From Bosea sp. AS-1 (lineage in GTDB: Bacteria; Pseudomonadota; Alphaproteobacteria; Rhizobiales; Beijerinckiaceae), in contig NZ_CP022372.1 of assembly GCF_002220095.1 (NCBI RefSeq), forward strand, positions 4,560,501 to 4,624,500: DNA of 64,000 nt, given 5' to 3'. The notes below the pieces were generated by a model. That model worked only from the letters and a program-made list of their open reading frames with translations. It did not search any database and had not been told where the DNA came from. Every line of letters begins with the position of its first letter. Within the stretch, counting starts at the first letter, position 1. The position numbers were made by a program, and so were the translations under genes. Below are positions 54,297 through 63,490 of the stretch, piece by piece.

Positions 54297-55007
54297 TCAG
54301 TTCGTCGGTTTGGCGCCGGCGGCCGGCTTGGCGCCGGGCTTGCCGGCCTCCGTCTTGTTCGCGTCGGTCGAGTTCGGCACGAAGAAGCCCTGCACGCGGC
54401 CGCCCTTGTTAGTCTCGACATTGGCGACGCCGGTCACCGTATTATAGGTCAGCTTCTCGCCGCGGGTGATGTTCGGTCCGTCGTTCAGCGCGACATTGCC
54501 GGTCATGATGACGAGATTATTAGCGCGATCGAACTCGGCATTGTCGGAGGTCGCGGCCTGGGTCTTCGAAACGACGGTCACCGGGCCCTTGCAGAGGATG
54601 CGCTTGATCGACGAGTCGTTGCTGTTGGGGGTGGCCGGCGCGGCAGGCTTCGCAGCCGCCTGCGCCCCGTTTGCGCCCGCCTGGGCGCCCTGACCGCCGC
54701 GCCCCTCATAGAGCACGGTCATCACGGTGCAGCGCACAGTGGTGTCGCCCTGAACCGCAACGACGTTGCCGGTGAAGACCGCCTTGTTCTCCTTGTCGAG
54801 CACGTCGAGCTTGTCGGCGTCGATCTTGATCGGCTCCTTGCTGTCGCCACCCAGGCCGCCGAGCGGCGAGGAGGCGCTGGCGCCCTTCTGCTTGGGCTGG
54901 GCGAAGCCGGCCTGAGGAGCCGCCAGAAGCGCGAGACCGGTCGCCGCCAGCAGCATGGCGACCCGGCACGCGCGCGCGATACGGAGCGTCTCAGCGGGGG
55001 CTCTCAT
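54297..55007 (-). CDS. lptA: LPS export periplasmic bridge protein
   Basis: The 236-residue protein has a signal sequence (hydrophobic AMLLAATGLALLAAPQAGFA, cleavage near residue 36), a repeated beta-strand core (IKIDADKLDVLDKENKAVF, FDRANNLVIMTGNVAL) and a Pro/Ala-rich C-terminal tail. It joins LptC to LptD across the periplasm. An Ala/Pro-rich insertion (about 105-130) is typical of rhizobial members. It lies one base after lptC. Confidence 0.9.
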   Translation of the reverse strand: MRAPAETLRIARACRVAMLLAATGLALLAAPQAGFAQPKQKGASASSPLGGLGGDSKEPIKIDADKLDVLDKENKAVFTGNVVAVQGDTTVRCTVMTVLYEGRGGQGAQAGANGAQAAAKPAAPATPNSNDSSIKRILCKGPVTVVSKTQAATSDNAEFDRANNLVIMTGNVALNDGPNITRGEKLTYNTVTGVANVETNKGGRVQGFFVPNSTDANKTEAGKPGAKPAAGAKPTN

Positions 55008-55008
55008 G

Positions 55009-55791
55009 TCACTGCCTCTTTTCGTTGCCTTGCGGGGCCGCAGAGCCCGCGGGAGCCGTGGGGTTCGTCTTCAGCAGTTCCGGCATCGGCGTGCTGCCTT
55101 CGCGCTCCGGCCCGGCAATGGTCCCGGCCGGCGCGTTCTTGATCAGCACCCTGACGCGCCCTTCGAAGGCGATCACTTCGCCGTTGTTCTTCACGTCGAG
55201 CGTGTTCGCGTCAACCGTCGTCTGATCCATATGGACAGTGACAGGCTCCTTCGAGACGACCGTCCCGGCCTTGAAGTCGACATCGGCCGTCCGCATGCTC
55301 ATGTCGTGACCGCTCTCGGTGCGGATCTTGACGTCGTCGACGAGCTTGAGCTTCTCCTTCTGCGTATCGAAGAGGCCCGTCTTCGCATTGACGGTCACCC
55401 AGCCCTCGCGCTCCATCTGGATGCGGGCGAGCAGAGTCTGCAGCTCGATCTGCGTCGGATTGCGAATCTCCTGGAAGGCATTCTCGGCCGTGACCTGATA
55501 GGGCCGGTTGTCCTTGCGATAGCCGGAGAGCTTCGGCGTCTCCATCCTGACCTTGCCGCCGGTGATGCCGACCGAGCCGATCGAGACGTTCTGGAGCTTG
55601 CCGCTCAACGGGTTGAGAAACGGCACGACGATCAGGCCGAGCACCGAGACGACGGCGACGACGGGAATGGCCCGACGCAGGAAGCGGACGAGGCGCGTAT
55701 GCCGCTGCGCCGCCACGAACGCGGCTTTCCGACGCAAGGCATGCTTCGACAGCCCGGCTGTCGGGTGGTTAAAGGTCATTGCCACAGTCAT
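55009..55791 (-). CDS. lptC: LPS export protein LptC
   Basis: The 260-residue bitopic protein has one N-terminal membrane helix (RAIPVVAVVSVLGLIVVPFL, about 43-62) and a periplasmic beta-jellyroll with repeats such as KTGLFDTQKEKLKLVDDVKI and VEFKAGTVVSKEPV-like strands. It anchors the LptA bridge. ATG 55791 is chosen; ATG 55779 is also possible. It heads lptC-lptA-lptB-rpoN-hpf-ptsN. Confidence 0.88.
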   Translation of the reverse strand: MTVAMTFNHPTAGLSKHALRRKAAFVAAQRHTRLVRFLRRAIPVVAVVSVLGLIVVPFLNPLSGKLQNVSIGSVGITGGKVRMETPKLSGYRKDNRPYQVTAENAFQEIRNPTQIELQTLLARIQMEREGWVTVNAKTGLFDTQKEKLKLVDDVKIRTESGHDMSMRTADVDFKAGTVVSKEPVTVHMDQTTVDANTLDVKNNGEVIAFEGRVRVLIKNAPAGTIAGPEREGSTPMPELLKTNPTAPAGSAAPQGNEKRQ

Positions 55792-55934
55792 GCCCCGCGC
55801 AATGGCAGTCGCTCACGGCTTTTTCGTGTCGCCGGACGAACCGCATCGCGCCCCCGCGCTGCCCGCCCTTTCCTAGGAAAGCGGGAAATCACTCCCGCTT
55901 GCGGGCAGACTGACGCCAAAAGCCTTCGAAATTG

Positions 55935-56549
55935 TCAAGTGTGAGCGAAGATATCGGTCTCCTCCCAGCCGGCGAGATCGAGCTCGGCGCGGTAAGGCAG
56001 GAAGTCGAAACACGCTTTCGCGAGGTGGCTGCGCCCTTCGCGGGCAAGCATCGCCTCGAGCTTCTGATGCAGCGCATGCAGGTGCAGCACGTCGGAGGCG
56101 GCGTAGGCGAGCTGGGCCTCGCTCAGCGTGTCGGCGCCCCAGTCCGAGGATTGCTGCTGCTTCGACAGCTCGACGCCGAGCAATTCGCGGACGAGATCCT
56201 TCAGCCCGTGACGGTCGGTATAGGTGCGGGCGAGCTTCGAGGCGATCTTGGTGCAGTAGACCGGCGTGGTGACGACGCCGAAGGCATGGCGCAGCACGGC
56301 GACGTCGAAGCGGGCGAAGTGGAAGAGCTTCAGCACCGCCGGATCCTCCAGCAAGCGGATCAGGTTCTTCGGGCGCCCGGGGTCCTTGGGGATCTGGACG
56401 ACGTCCGCCGTGCCGTCGCCGCGCGAGAGTTGGACGACGCAAAGCCGGTCGCGATGCGGGTTGAGGCCGAGCGTTTCGGTATCGATCGCGACACTCGCCC
56501 CGGCGTCGTAGCCGTCAGGAAGATCACCACGATGGAAACGGATGGTCAT
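55935..56549 (-). CDS. rnd: Ribonuclease D-like 3'-5' exonuclease
   Basis: The 204-residue DEDD-type nuclease has AIDTETLGL (D23, E25), FHFARFDVAVL (the third Asp) and YAASDVLHLHAL (the fourth Asp with the DEDDy Tyr). It lacks the HRDC domains of full RNase D, so it is the short single-domain form common in this group. It probably trims tRNA or small RNA. It is upstream of and separate from the lpt operon. Confidence 0.87.
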   Translation of the reverse strand: MTIRFHRGDLPDGYDAGASVAIDTETLGLNPHRDRLCVVQLSRGDGTADVVQIPKDPGRPKNLIRLLEDPAVLKLFHFARFDVAVLRHAFGVVTTPVYCTKIASKLARTYTDRHGLKDLVRELLGVELSKQQQSSDWGADTLSEAQLAYAASDVLHLHALHQKLEAMLAREGRSHLAKACFDFLPYRAELDLAGWEETDIFAHT

Positions 56550-56783
56550 GCTCGCAACCTCACTGATCCGGCAGCGACGGCCGGCTCGTCAACACACACT
56601 CTGATTCGACAGCCGCCCATGGGAAAGCCGTCGCAGCAACCTCCCGCAGCTAGCGGGCCACTTCGCCCCATTCAAGTATTTTCTGAAATGGCACAAGGAT
56701 TTGAGCCGCCGTTAACCCTTTATTCACCATAAGCTTCAATCCGCGGCCTGGGCATGCGACAAGAGGGCAACGGAGTCCGACGC

Positions 56784-57215
56784 ATGTCCCCGATCCGCCT
56801 GTTCACTGATCTCGACGGCCGCATCGGCCTCAGGAGCTTCTGGCTCGGCACGGCCACGGTCGCGCTCGCGCTGCTCACGATCCAGCGGGTTGCGCCGCAA
56901 CTGACCGCCCCCGCGACAGCCGCCATGGTGATCGCCTTCGCGAAGGCCTTCGCGCTGTTTCCCTGGTGCGCGCTGGCGGCCAAACGCGCCCGGGATCGCG
57001 GCGGCTCCGCCGTGTTCGGCATCCTGTTGATCTGCACCATCGTCCTGCCGGAGCAGATGCTGGCCCATGTCCCGTTCGCCTGGAGGCCCTCGCTCGAGGC
57101 GATCGGGACGATCGCTTGGGTCATCGCCTTCATCGATCTCGGCCTGATGCCCTCGGCGCATCGGGACGAGGATGAGCTTGCGGCGGTCACAACGAGGGCC
57201 AAAGCATCGGACTGA
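56784..57215 (+). CDS. DUF805 membrane protein
   Basis: The 143-residue protein has four hydrophobic segments and the DUF805 motif AAKRARDRGGSAVF, close to the family KR-x-H-D-R-G. ATG 56784 (MSPIRLFTDLDGRIG) is chosen; an upstream ATG 56754 adds ten residues without hydrophobicity. Function is unknown. Its stop lies inside a hairpin (57201-57232). Confidence 0.8.
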   Translation: MSPIRLFTDLDGRIGLRSFWLGTATVALALLTIQRVAPQLTAPATAAMVIAFAKAFALFPWCALAAKRARDRGGSAVFGILLICTIVLPEQMLAHVPFAWRPSLEAIGTIAWVIAFIDLGLMPSAHRDEDELAAVTTRAKASD

Positions 57216-57292
57216 ATTCGATCCGATGCTTTAGCCCTTTGATTCTGCATCGGCTTTCCCCGAAAACCGCGTTCCACTTTTCCGGCCGATGC
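57201..57292. repeat. Two-hairpin intergenic repeat, terminator-like
   Basis: AAAGCATCGGA (57201-57211) pairs with TCCGATGCTTT (57222-57232), overlapping the DUF805 stop. GCATCGGC (57247-57254) pairs with GCCGATGC (57285-57292). The second part resembles the block at 41731-41769. The pair may end the DUF805 transcript before dapE. Confidence 0.6.
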
Positions 57293-57306
57293 TCTAAAGC
57301 GGCGGG

Positions 57307-58518
57307 ATGACCGCCGAACAGACCTCTCCCCTTCCCTCACTCGATTTCGATCCCGCCGACCCGGTCGCTCTGACGCAGGCGCTGGTGCGTTGTCCTTCCG
57401 TGACGCCGGCCGAAGGCGGTGCGCTCGCCCTCCTTGCTGCGGTGCTGACCGCTGAAGGCTATACGGTGCACCGCCCGGTCTTCAGCGAGCCTGGCATGCC
57501 CGATGTCGAGAATTTCTACGCCCGGATCGGCAACGAGGCGCCGGTCTTCGTTATCGCCGGCCATACCGATGTCGTACCGGTCGGCGACGAGGCGGCTTGG
57601 ACCCGCGCACCCTTCGCGGCCGAGATCGAGGATGGCGTCCTCTATGGGCGTGGCGCCTGCGACATGAAGGGCGGCGTTGCCGCCATGATTTCAGCCGCGA
57701 TCCGCTATCGGCGCGAGAATCCGCAGGCGCCGGGCTCGATCGCCTTCCTGATCACCGGCGACGAGGAGGGGCCGGCGGTCAACGGCACGGTGAGGCTGCT
57801 CAAATGGGCGCATGAGCGCGGCGAGCGCTTCGACCATTGCCTGCTGGGCGAGCCGACTAACCCGGCCGCCATGAGCGACATGATCAAGATCGGCCGGCGC
57901 GGCTCGCTGACGGGTGAGCTCACCGTCAACGGCATCCAGGGCCATGTCGGCTATCCGCATCTCGCCGACAATCCGATCCGCGGCATGGTGCGCCTGCTGG
58001 CGGCGCTCGACGCCACGCCCCTCGACCAGGGTACCCAGCATTTTGACGCCAGCAATCTCGAGGTGACGACGCTCGATGTCGGCAATCCGGCGACGAACGT
58101 CATCCCAGCGCAGGCGAAAGCCGTCTTCAACATCCGCTTCAACGACATCTGGACGCCGGAGACGCTGGCAGCCGAGATCGAGCGCCGGCTGCGCGAGGCC
58201 GCCGGCAACACGGTGCGCTACGAGATCCGGTTCCGGCCGACCAATTCCGTCGCCTTCCTGACCGAGCCCGGCCCCTTCGTCGCGATGGTGGCCGACGCCG
58301 TCGAGGCCGAGACCGGCAAGCGACCGGCGCTTTCGACCACCGGCGGCACCTCGGACGCCCGCTTCATCAAGAGCTATTGTCCCGTCGTCGAATACGGCGT
58401 CGTCGGCAAGACGATGCACCAGGTCGACGAATGCGTCGCCGTCTCCGATCTCGTCGCGCTGGAGCGGATCACGCATCGGTTACTCGCCAGCTATTTTGCA
58501 GCGCAACACGGGACTTGA
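57307..58518 (+). CDS. dapE: Succinyl-diaminopimelate desuccinylase
   Basis: The 403-residue M20-family zinc enzyme makes LL-diaminopimelate for peptidoglycan and lysine. GHTDVVPVGD (85-94), YGRGACDMKGG (113-123) and ITGDEEGPA carry the metal and catalytic residues. Length is slightly above the usual 375-385; the first ~15 residues (MTAEQTSPLPSLDFD) are an extension. The antisense open frames here are shadows. Confidence 0.93.
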   Translation: MTAEQTSPLPSLDFDPADPVALTQALVRCPSVTPAEGGALALLAAVLTAEGYTVHRPVFSEPGMPDVENFYARIGNEAPVFVIAGHTDVVPVGDEAAWTRAPFAAEIEDGVLYGRGACDMKGGVAAMISAAIRYRRENPQAPGSIAFLITGDEEGPAVNGTVRLLKWAHERGERFDHCLLGEPTNPAAMSDMIKIGRRGSLTGELTVNGIQGHVGYPHLADNPIRGMVRLLAALDATPLDQGTQHFDASNLEVTTLDVGNPATNVIPAQAKAVFNIRFNDIWTPETLAAEIERRLREAAGNTVRYEIRFRPTNSVAFLTEPGPFVAMVADAVEAETGKRPALSTTGGTSDARFIKSYCPVVEYGVVGKTMHQVDECVAVSDLVALERITHRLLASYFAAQHGT

Positions 58519-58584
58519 CGTCGCCCGCGGGCGGATCATTATTGGCCTTAGACGAAAGTCTAAGATCCTTTGATGGAGTTCGCG

Positions 58585-59166
58585 ATGAGGCTCGATGCCG
58601 ACGACGTCGCGCGGTCGCTGCGCGGGTCCTGGCGCCTGATGACGAAAGGTGCCGAGGCGCTTCCCGAACTGGACCTCAGCCGCGACGGTTTCTGGCGCTC
58701 CTTCCTGGCCTTCGCGCTGATGCTGCCGGCGACGATCGCTATCCTCGCCGCGCTGCGGCTGGCGGCCGGCCTCAGCAATGCCGGCGGCCTGTTCGGCGCC
58801 CCTTCGCTGGCGCTCTCAGTCGCCGCTGCGCTGTCGCTCGCCATCCTGGTGGTGCCAGCCTTCCTGATCCTGATCCGGCCGGAGCTGGTGCAGTCGCCGC
58901 GCTTCACCAGCTTCGTCATTGCCTGGAACTGGGGCGGCATCGTCTCCGCCAGCCTGATGGCCGTTCCGGCAACGGTCTACGCGCTGGGCTGGTCGCCCGC
59001 CACGCTCGCACTTGTGCAGTCGGCCTTCTTCGCCGCGATCGTGCTGCGGCTGCGTTATTGTGTGGCCCGCGCCACCTTCGGAGCCGGAAAAGGGATCGCC
59101 ATGCCGCTCGTCATCGCCAGCGTCGTGCTCGACTATGGCGTGATCCGGGGCTTCGGCCTGCTCTGA
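58585..59166 (+). CDS. Membrane protein of unknown function
   Basis: The 193-residue protein has five hydrophobic segments (about 38-62, 72-94, 104-124, 128-147 and 163-185) and a polar, basic N-terminus (LDADDVARSLRGSWRLMT). No family motif is recognised; a Yip1-like arrangement is possible. ATG 58585 has GGAG at 58575-58578; upstream TTG/ATG starts lack it. It follows dapE by 66 bases and converges on truA, and ends at a strong hairpin. Confidence 0.72.
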   Translation: MRLDADDVARSLRGSWRLMTKGAEALPELDLSRDGFWRSFLAFALMLPATIAILAALRLAAGLSNAGGLFGAPSLALSVAAALSLAILVVPAFLILIRPELVQSPRFTSFVIAWNWGGIVSASLMAVPATVYALGWSPATLALVQSAFFAAIVLRLRYCVARATFGAGKGIAMPLVIASVVLDYGVIRGFGLL

Positions 59167-59171
59167 CGCAG

Positions 59172-59220
59172 GCGCATTTTCTCCACGCGAACCGGTGCCC
59201 GCTTCGCTCGAAAAATGCGC
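59172..59220. terminator. Bidirectional terminator between convergent genes
   Basis: GCGCATTTT (59172-59180) pairs with AAAATGCGC (59212-59220), reaching the truA stop. The A/T-rich edges can give a T-run on both strands, so it should end both the membrane-protein gene and truA. Confidence 0.65.
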
Positions 59221-59963
59221 TATTCGTAATCCACGCCGGCGAGATAGAGCCCACAGGATGGCGCCAGCGCCGCGCATTGCGAGCGGTCGCGTGCCGCCAG
59301 CACGGCGCCCATCTTCTCCTCGGGCCAGCGTCCCGCGCCGACCATCTTCAACGAGCCGACGATGGAGCGGACCTGATGATGCAGGAAGGAGCGAGCGTGG
59401 GTGTAGATCACGATCTCGCCGCCTTCGCGCCGGACGTCGAGCCGGTCGAGCGTGCGGATCGGACTGTTGGCCTGGCATTCGGCGGCGCGGAAGGTAGTGA
59501 AGTCGTGCTTGCCGAGCAGCGCCTTGGCGGCGCGGTCCATCGCCTCGTGATCGAGCCTGACCGGAACATGCCAGACGCGATTGCGCTCCAATGCCGGCGG
59601 CGCCCGCCGGTCGAGGATACGATAGATGTAGTAGCGGCGCCTCGCCGAAATGCGGGCGTCGAAATCATCCGGCACGCTCTCGGCACTCAGCACGCTGACC
59701 GGCACCAGTGCCTTCAGCCGGGCATTGGTCGCGTCGCGCACGACATCGGTGCGCCATTCCTTGTCGAGATCGACATGGGCGACCTGATGGGTGGCGTGGA
59801 CCCCGGCATCAGTGCGCCCGGCGCAATGCAGGCGCACGGCATGGCCGCAGAAGGCCTCGACCGCCTCCTCGACGCTCTGCTGCACGGACGGGTCGCTCGC
59901 CTGGCGCTGCCAGCCCGAGAAGCGCGTGCCGTCATATTCGATGACGAGCTTGTAACGGGGCAT
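59220..59963 (-). CDS. truA: tRNA pseudouridine synthase A
   Basis: The 247-residue enzyme makes pseudouridine at tRNA positions 38-40. The catalytic Asp52 lies in [14 protein letters not shown] (47-60), and other blocks such as [13 protein letters not shown] are present. It overlaps fmt by one base (TGATG), so the two are coupled. The 3' end lies in the bidirectional terminator. Confidence 0.95.
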   Translation of the reverse strand: MPRYKLVIEYDGTRFSGWQRQASDPSVQQSVEEAVEAFCGHAVRLHCAGRTDAGVHATHQVAHVDLDKEWRTDVVRDATNARLKALVPVSVLSAESVPDDFDARISARRRYYIYRILDRRAPPALERNRVWHVPVRLDHEAMDRAAKALLGKHDFTTFRAAECQANSPIRTLDRLDVRREGGEIVIYTHARSFLHHQVRSIVGSLKMVGAGRWPEEKMGAVLAARDRSQCAALAPSCGLYLAGVDYE

Positions 59964-60892
59964 CAGAGCTTGTCGCCGGCCCCGAGCCGGGCGCCGCGCA
60001 GGAACTCGGCGCCGCTCATCGGCGCCTTGCCGGCGCGCTGGACCTGGAGCAGCTTCACCGCACCGATCGCGCAGGCGATGGTGCCTTCGTCATCGAGCAG
60101 GGTGCCAGGCTCAGCCGCACCGCCAGCGCGCGCGGTGCGCAGGATCTTGAGCCGCTCGGGTCCCTTGCCGAGGTCGATCTCGGCGAAGGCGCCCGGGAAG
60201 GGCGACAGGCCGCGCACCAGATCGTGCACCTGCTGGGCCGGGCGGGCCCAGCTCAGCTTCGCCTCGGCATTGGCGATCTTGGCGGCGTAGGTCACGCCCT
60301 CTTCGGATTGTGGCGTGAAGCGCAATCCGCCGCGCCCGAGCGCCGCCAGAGCGCGCACCATCAGGTCGGCGCCGAGGGTGCTCAGCCCATCGTGCAGCTC
60401 CCCCGCCGTCATGTCAGGGCCGATGGCCAGCGTCTCGACCATGCCGACCGGACCGGTATCCAGCCCGGCTTCCATCTTCATCACGCAGACGCCGCTTTCG
60501 GCATCGCCAGCCATGATCGCGCGCTGGATCGGCGCCGCGCCGCGCCAGCGCGGCAGCAGCGAGGCGTGAAGATTGAGGCAGCCGAGCTCCGGCAGATCGA
60601 GGATCGCCTGAGGCAGGATCATGCCATAGGCGACGACGACGGCGACATCGGCCTCATGGGAGGCGATGATCTCGGTCTGCTCGGGTGTCTTCAAGGTCGA
60701 GGGCGTGAAGACGGGGATGCCGAAGCGCTCGGCCGCCCTGTGCACCGGCGAGGGCTTGAGCTCGAGGCCACGCCCTGCCTGCGCCGGGGCGCGGGTGTAG
60801 CAGGAGACGACCTCATGCCCTTGCCCGACGATCTCGGTCAGCACCGGCACGGCGAAATCGGGCGTGCCCATGAAGATGACGCGCAAGCTCAT
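59963..60892 (-). CDS. fmt: Methionyl-tRNA formyltransferase
   Basis: The 309-residue enzyme formylates initiator Met-tRNA. N107 and H109 in [10 protein letters not shown] and the Asp in EAGLDTGPV form the full catalytic triad, unlike the polysaccharide-locus paralogue at 9489-10433. The C-terminal domain binds tRNA. Peptide deformylase (def) lies upstream in the same direction, 162 bases away, and truA follows, the usual cluster. Confidence 0.95.
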   Translation of the reverse strand: MSLRVIFMGTPDFAVPVLTEIVGQGHEVVSCYTRAPAQAGRGLELKPSPVHRAAERFGIPVFTPSTLKTPEQTEIIASHEADVAVVVAYGMILPQAILDLPELGCLNLHASLLPRWRGAAPIQRAIMAGDAESGVCVMKMEAGLDTGPVGMVETLAIGPDMTAGELHDGLSTLGADLMVRALAALGRGGLRFTPQSEEGVTYAAKIANAEAKLSWARPAQQVHDLVRGLSPFPGAFAEIDLGKGPERLKILRTARAGGAAEPGTLLDDEGTIACAIGAVKLLQVQRAGKAPMSGAEFLRGARLGAGDKL

Positions 60893-60945
60893 ATGCTCAA
60901 TATTACCTCAGCTCCGGCAGGGGCGCCGGACGGAATGGAGCAACC

Positions 60946-61035
60946 CTCATCCTGAGGAGCGCTTCGCAGAAGCGCGTCCCGAAGGATGCTCCAAGAGACT
61001 CCCGAGCCATCTGGACCATCCTTCGAGGATGACGG
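60946..61035. repeat. Intergenic palindromic repeat (rhizobial type)
   Basis: The block starts CTCATCCTGAGGAGC and ends ATCCTTCGAGGATGACGG, with an internal stem GCGCTTC/GAAGCGC (60959-60965 and 60969-60975). Such elements are widely dispersed in rhizobial intergenic regions. It fills most of the gap between fmt and def and holds no gene. Confidence 0.7.
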
Positions 61036-61054
61036 CTCGGATCATGGGTGTCGA

Positions 61055-61594
61055 CTACGCCGCGCGCTCGCGCTTCGCGGCCTTGGCGAATTTCTTGGTC
61101 ACCCGCTCGCGCTTCAGACGCGAGAGATGGTCGATGAAAAGCACACCATCGAGATGGTCGATCTCATGCTGCAGGCAGGTGGCGAGCAGACCGTCGGCCG
61201 CGATCTCCTGCGTCTTGCCATCGATGTCCGTGTAGCGGACCTTGACCTCGGCCGGCCGCTCGACCTCCTCGTAATATTCGGGGATCGACAGGCAGCCCTC
61301 CTCGTAGACGCTGAAATCCTCCGAGGACCAGGTCACCTCCGGGTTGATGAAGACCTGCGGCTTCCTCGACTCCGGCTCCTCGCCCTCCTTCGCCTCGGGC
61401 TTCGACAGATCGATCGTCACCACGCGCAGCGGCACGCCGATCTGGATCGCGGCGAGACCGATGCCGGGCGCGTCGTACATGGTCTCGAACATGTCGTCGA
61501 CCAGCGCCCGAACCTCGGGCGTGACGGCCTCGACCGGCTTCGAGACGAGGCGAAGCTGGCTGTCGGGCAGGATGACGAGCGGGCGAATGGCCAT
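61055..61594 (-). CDS. def: Peptide deformylase
   Basis: The 179-residue metalloenzyme removes the formyl group from nascent proteins. The three family motifs are all present: [11 protein letters not shown] (43-53), EGCLSIP (99-105) and HEIDH (143-147), giving the Cys and two His metal ligands. It is upstream of fmt and divergent from rmuC. Confidence 0.96.
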   Translation of the reverse strand: MAIRPLVILPDSQLRLVSKPVEAVTPEVRALVDDMFETMYDAPGIGLAAIQIGVPLRVVTIDLSKPEAKEGEEPESRKPQVFINPEVTWSSEDFSVYEEGCLSIPEYYEEVERPAEVKVRYTDIDGKTQEIAADGLLATCLQHEIDHLDGVLFIDHLSRLKRERVTKKFAKAAKRERAA

Positions 61595-61706
61595 GGGATT
61601 CCGCAGGAAAAGAGCTTTGAGCCCGGGACATAAGCATTTGTGGGCAAGCGGTCAAACTGTTCCGCTTTCGTTCGCAATTCCAACTCGAATCAGTTAGGCT
61701 CCGGTC

Positions 61707-62891
61707 ATGAATGCCATTGCCTTCATCCTGCTCGAACGGCCCGTGACCTGGGCGGAAGCGGCGCTCGGCTTCGCGGCCTTGAGCCTCGCTCTGTTGCTGA
61801 TGGCGGTGATCGCGAGCTGGCGCGGCAGCCGCAACCGCGCGATCGAAGCGGCAATGGCGGCCGAACGCGCCCGTGAAATGGACGACAAGGTCGCGGAGAT
61901 GAACCGCCAGCAGGCGGAGCTCGCCGGGCGGATGCAATCCATGGCCGAGATCCTCTCGACCCGGCAGGGCGACCTCGCCCGCCTCGTCGCCGAGCGAATG
62001 GATGGCTTACGCCAGCAGGTCGGCGCCGGGCTGGAGCGCAATGTCCAGCAGACCACCGAAAGCCTCGGCAAGCTGCAGGAGCGGCTGGCGGTCATCGACA
62101 GCGCCCAGAAGAACCTGACTGACCTCACCTCCGAGGTGGTGACGCTCAGGGACGTGCTCGCCAACAAGCAGGCGCGCGGTGCCTATGGCCAGGGCCGGAT
62201 GGAGGCGATCATCCGCGACGGTCTGCCCGCCGCGTTCTTCGCCTTCCAGCCGCAATTGTCGAACGGCAAGCGGCCGGACTGCCTCGTCACGCTGCCCGGC
62301 GACGGGCGCGGGCTCGTCATCGACGCCAAATTTCCGCTGGAGAGCTTCACGCTGCTGCGGGAGGCGCGCGGCGACGACGCGAAGAAGGCGGCCGGCCAGC
62401 GCGTGCGCAACGATGTCGGCGTGCATGTGAAGGACATCGCCGAACGCTATTTCCTGCCCGGCGAGACACAGGACGTGGCCCTGCTCTTCGTGCCATCGGA
62501 ATCGATCTATGCCGATCTGCACGAGCATTTCGACGATGTCGTGCAGCGGGCACACCGGGCGCGCATCATGATCGTCTCGCCCTCGCTGCTGGCGCTGGCG
62601 ATCCAGCTCATGCAGTCGCTGGTGCGCGACGCGCGGATGCGCGAGGAGGCGCAGGTCATCCAGACCGAGGTCGGCAAGCTGCTCGACGACGTGCGCCGAC
62701 TCGGCGAGCGCGTCGACAAACTCGACAATCATTTCCGGCAGGCGCAGGACGATGTCGGCCAGATCAAGACCTCGGCCGGCAAGGTCACCAGCCGCGCCGA
62801 GAAGATCGGCGCGCTCGATTTCGACGACGAGAAGAGCGAGCCGAAATTGCCCTTCGCCAAGGGGCTGGAGCTGAAGGCTGCGGCGGAGTGA
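61707..62891 (+). CDS. rmuC: DNA recombination protein RmuC
   Basis: The 394-residue protein has an N-terminal membrane helix (FAALSLALLLMAVIASW, about 23-39), a coiled coil (about 45-130) and the RmuC domain with AYGQGRMEAIIRDGLP and VIDAKFPLESF. RmuC limits DNA inversion and rearrangement by an unknown nuclease-like activity. It is divergent from def and abuts the converging OsmC gene. Confidence 0.93.
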   Translation: MNAIAFILLERPVTWAEAALGFAALSLALLLMAVIASWRGSRNRAIEAAMAAERAREMDDKVAEMNRQQAELAGRMQSMAEILSTRQGDLARLVAERMDGLRQQVGAGLERNVQQTTESLGKLQERLAVIDSAQKNLTDLTSEVVTLRDVLANKQARGAYGQGRMEAIIRDGLPAAFFAFQPQLSNGKRPDCLVTLPGDGRGLVIDAKFPLESFTLLREARGDDAKKAAGQRVRNDVGVHVKDIAERYFLPGETQDVALLFVPSESIYADLHEHFDDVVQRAHRARIMIVSPSLLALAIQLMQSLVRDARMREEAQVIQTEVGKLLDDVRRLGERVDKLDNHFRQAQDDVGQIKTSAGKVTSRAEKIGALDFDDEKSEPKLPFAKGLELKAAAE

Positions 62892-63401
62892 TCAGCCGCG
62901 GTTGAGCGCGGCTGAGAGCTCCGGCTTCACGTTCAGCGTCTGAAAGACCACGCAGTAGCGCTCGGTGAGCTTGAGCAGCGTGTCGAGCTTCTCCTGCGGC
63001 GCGTCGGTCTCGACATCGAAGGAGAGACGGATCGCCTTGAAGCCGACGGCGGCATCCTTGGCGACGCCGAGCGTACCGCGGAAGTCGAGATCGCCCTCGG
63101 CGCGGACAACACCCTTCTTCAGCTCGATCTCCAGCGCGGTCGCGACCGCCTTCAGCGTAACGCCGGCACAGGCGACCAGCGCCTCCAGCAGCATGTCGCC
63201 GGAGCAGAGCTCCGCCCCCGAACCGCCCGTAGCCGGATGCAGGCCAGCCAGCGCGATGGCGCGGCCGGTCTCGACCTTGCAGGCGATGTTCTGGTCGTCG
63301 AGCTCGCCACGGGCCTTGAGCGTGATGACCGCGGCGTCCGGGTTGCTGCGATACGCGTCCTTGAGCGGCGCCTGCAAGGCGCGCAGCGCGGTGATGTCCA
63401 T
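62892..63401 (-). CDS. OsmC-family peroxiredoxin-like protein
   Basis: The 169-residue protein has the OsmC/Ohr fold with two conserved Cys, C66 in SGAELCSGD and C78 in EALVACAG, spaced as in YhfA/OsmC types. It may reduce organic hydroperoxides or bind a related thiol. It converges on rmuC, with the two stops abutting. Confidence 0.87.
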   Translation of the reverse strand: MDITALRALQAPLKDAYRSNPDAAVITLKARGELDDQNIACKVETGRAIALAGLHPATGGSGAELCSGDMLLEALVACAGVTLKAVATALEIELKKGVVRAEGDLDFRGTLGVAKDAAVGFKAIRLSFDVETDAPQEKLDTLLKLTERYCVVFQTLNVKPELSAALNRG

Positions 63402-63490
63402 GGAACCGACCCTCTCGTTCGAGCGGCGAAAATCGCGTCTCGCGGCTGATAGGCCGAAGCCGCGGCCCGCGCCAGCCCCGCCGGCCGGTC

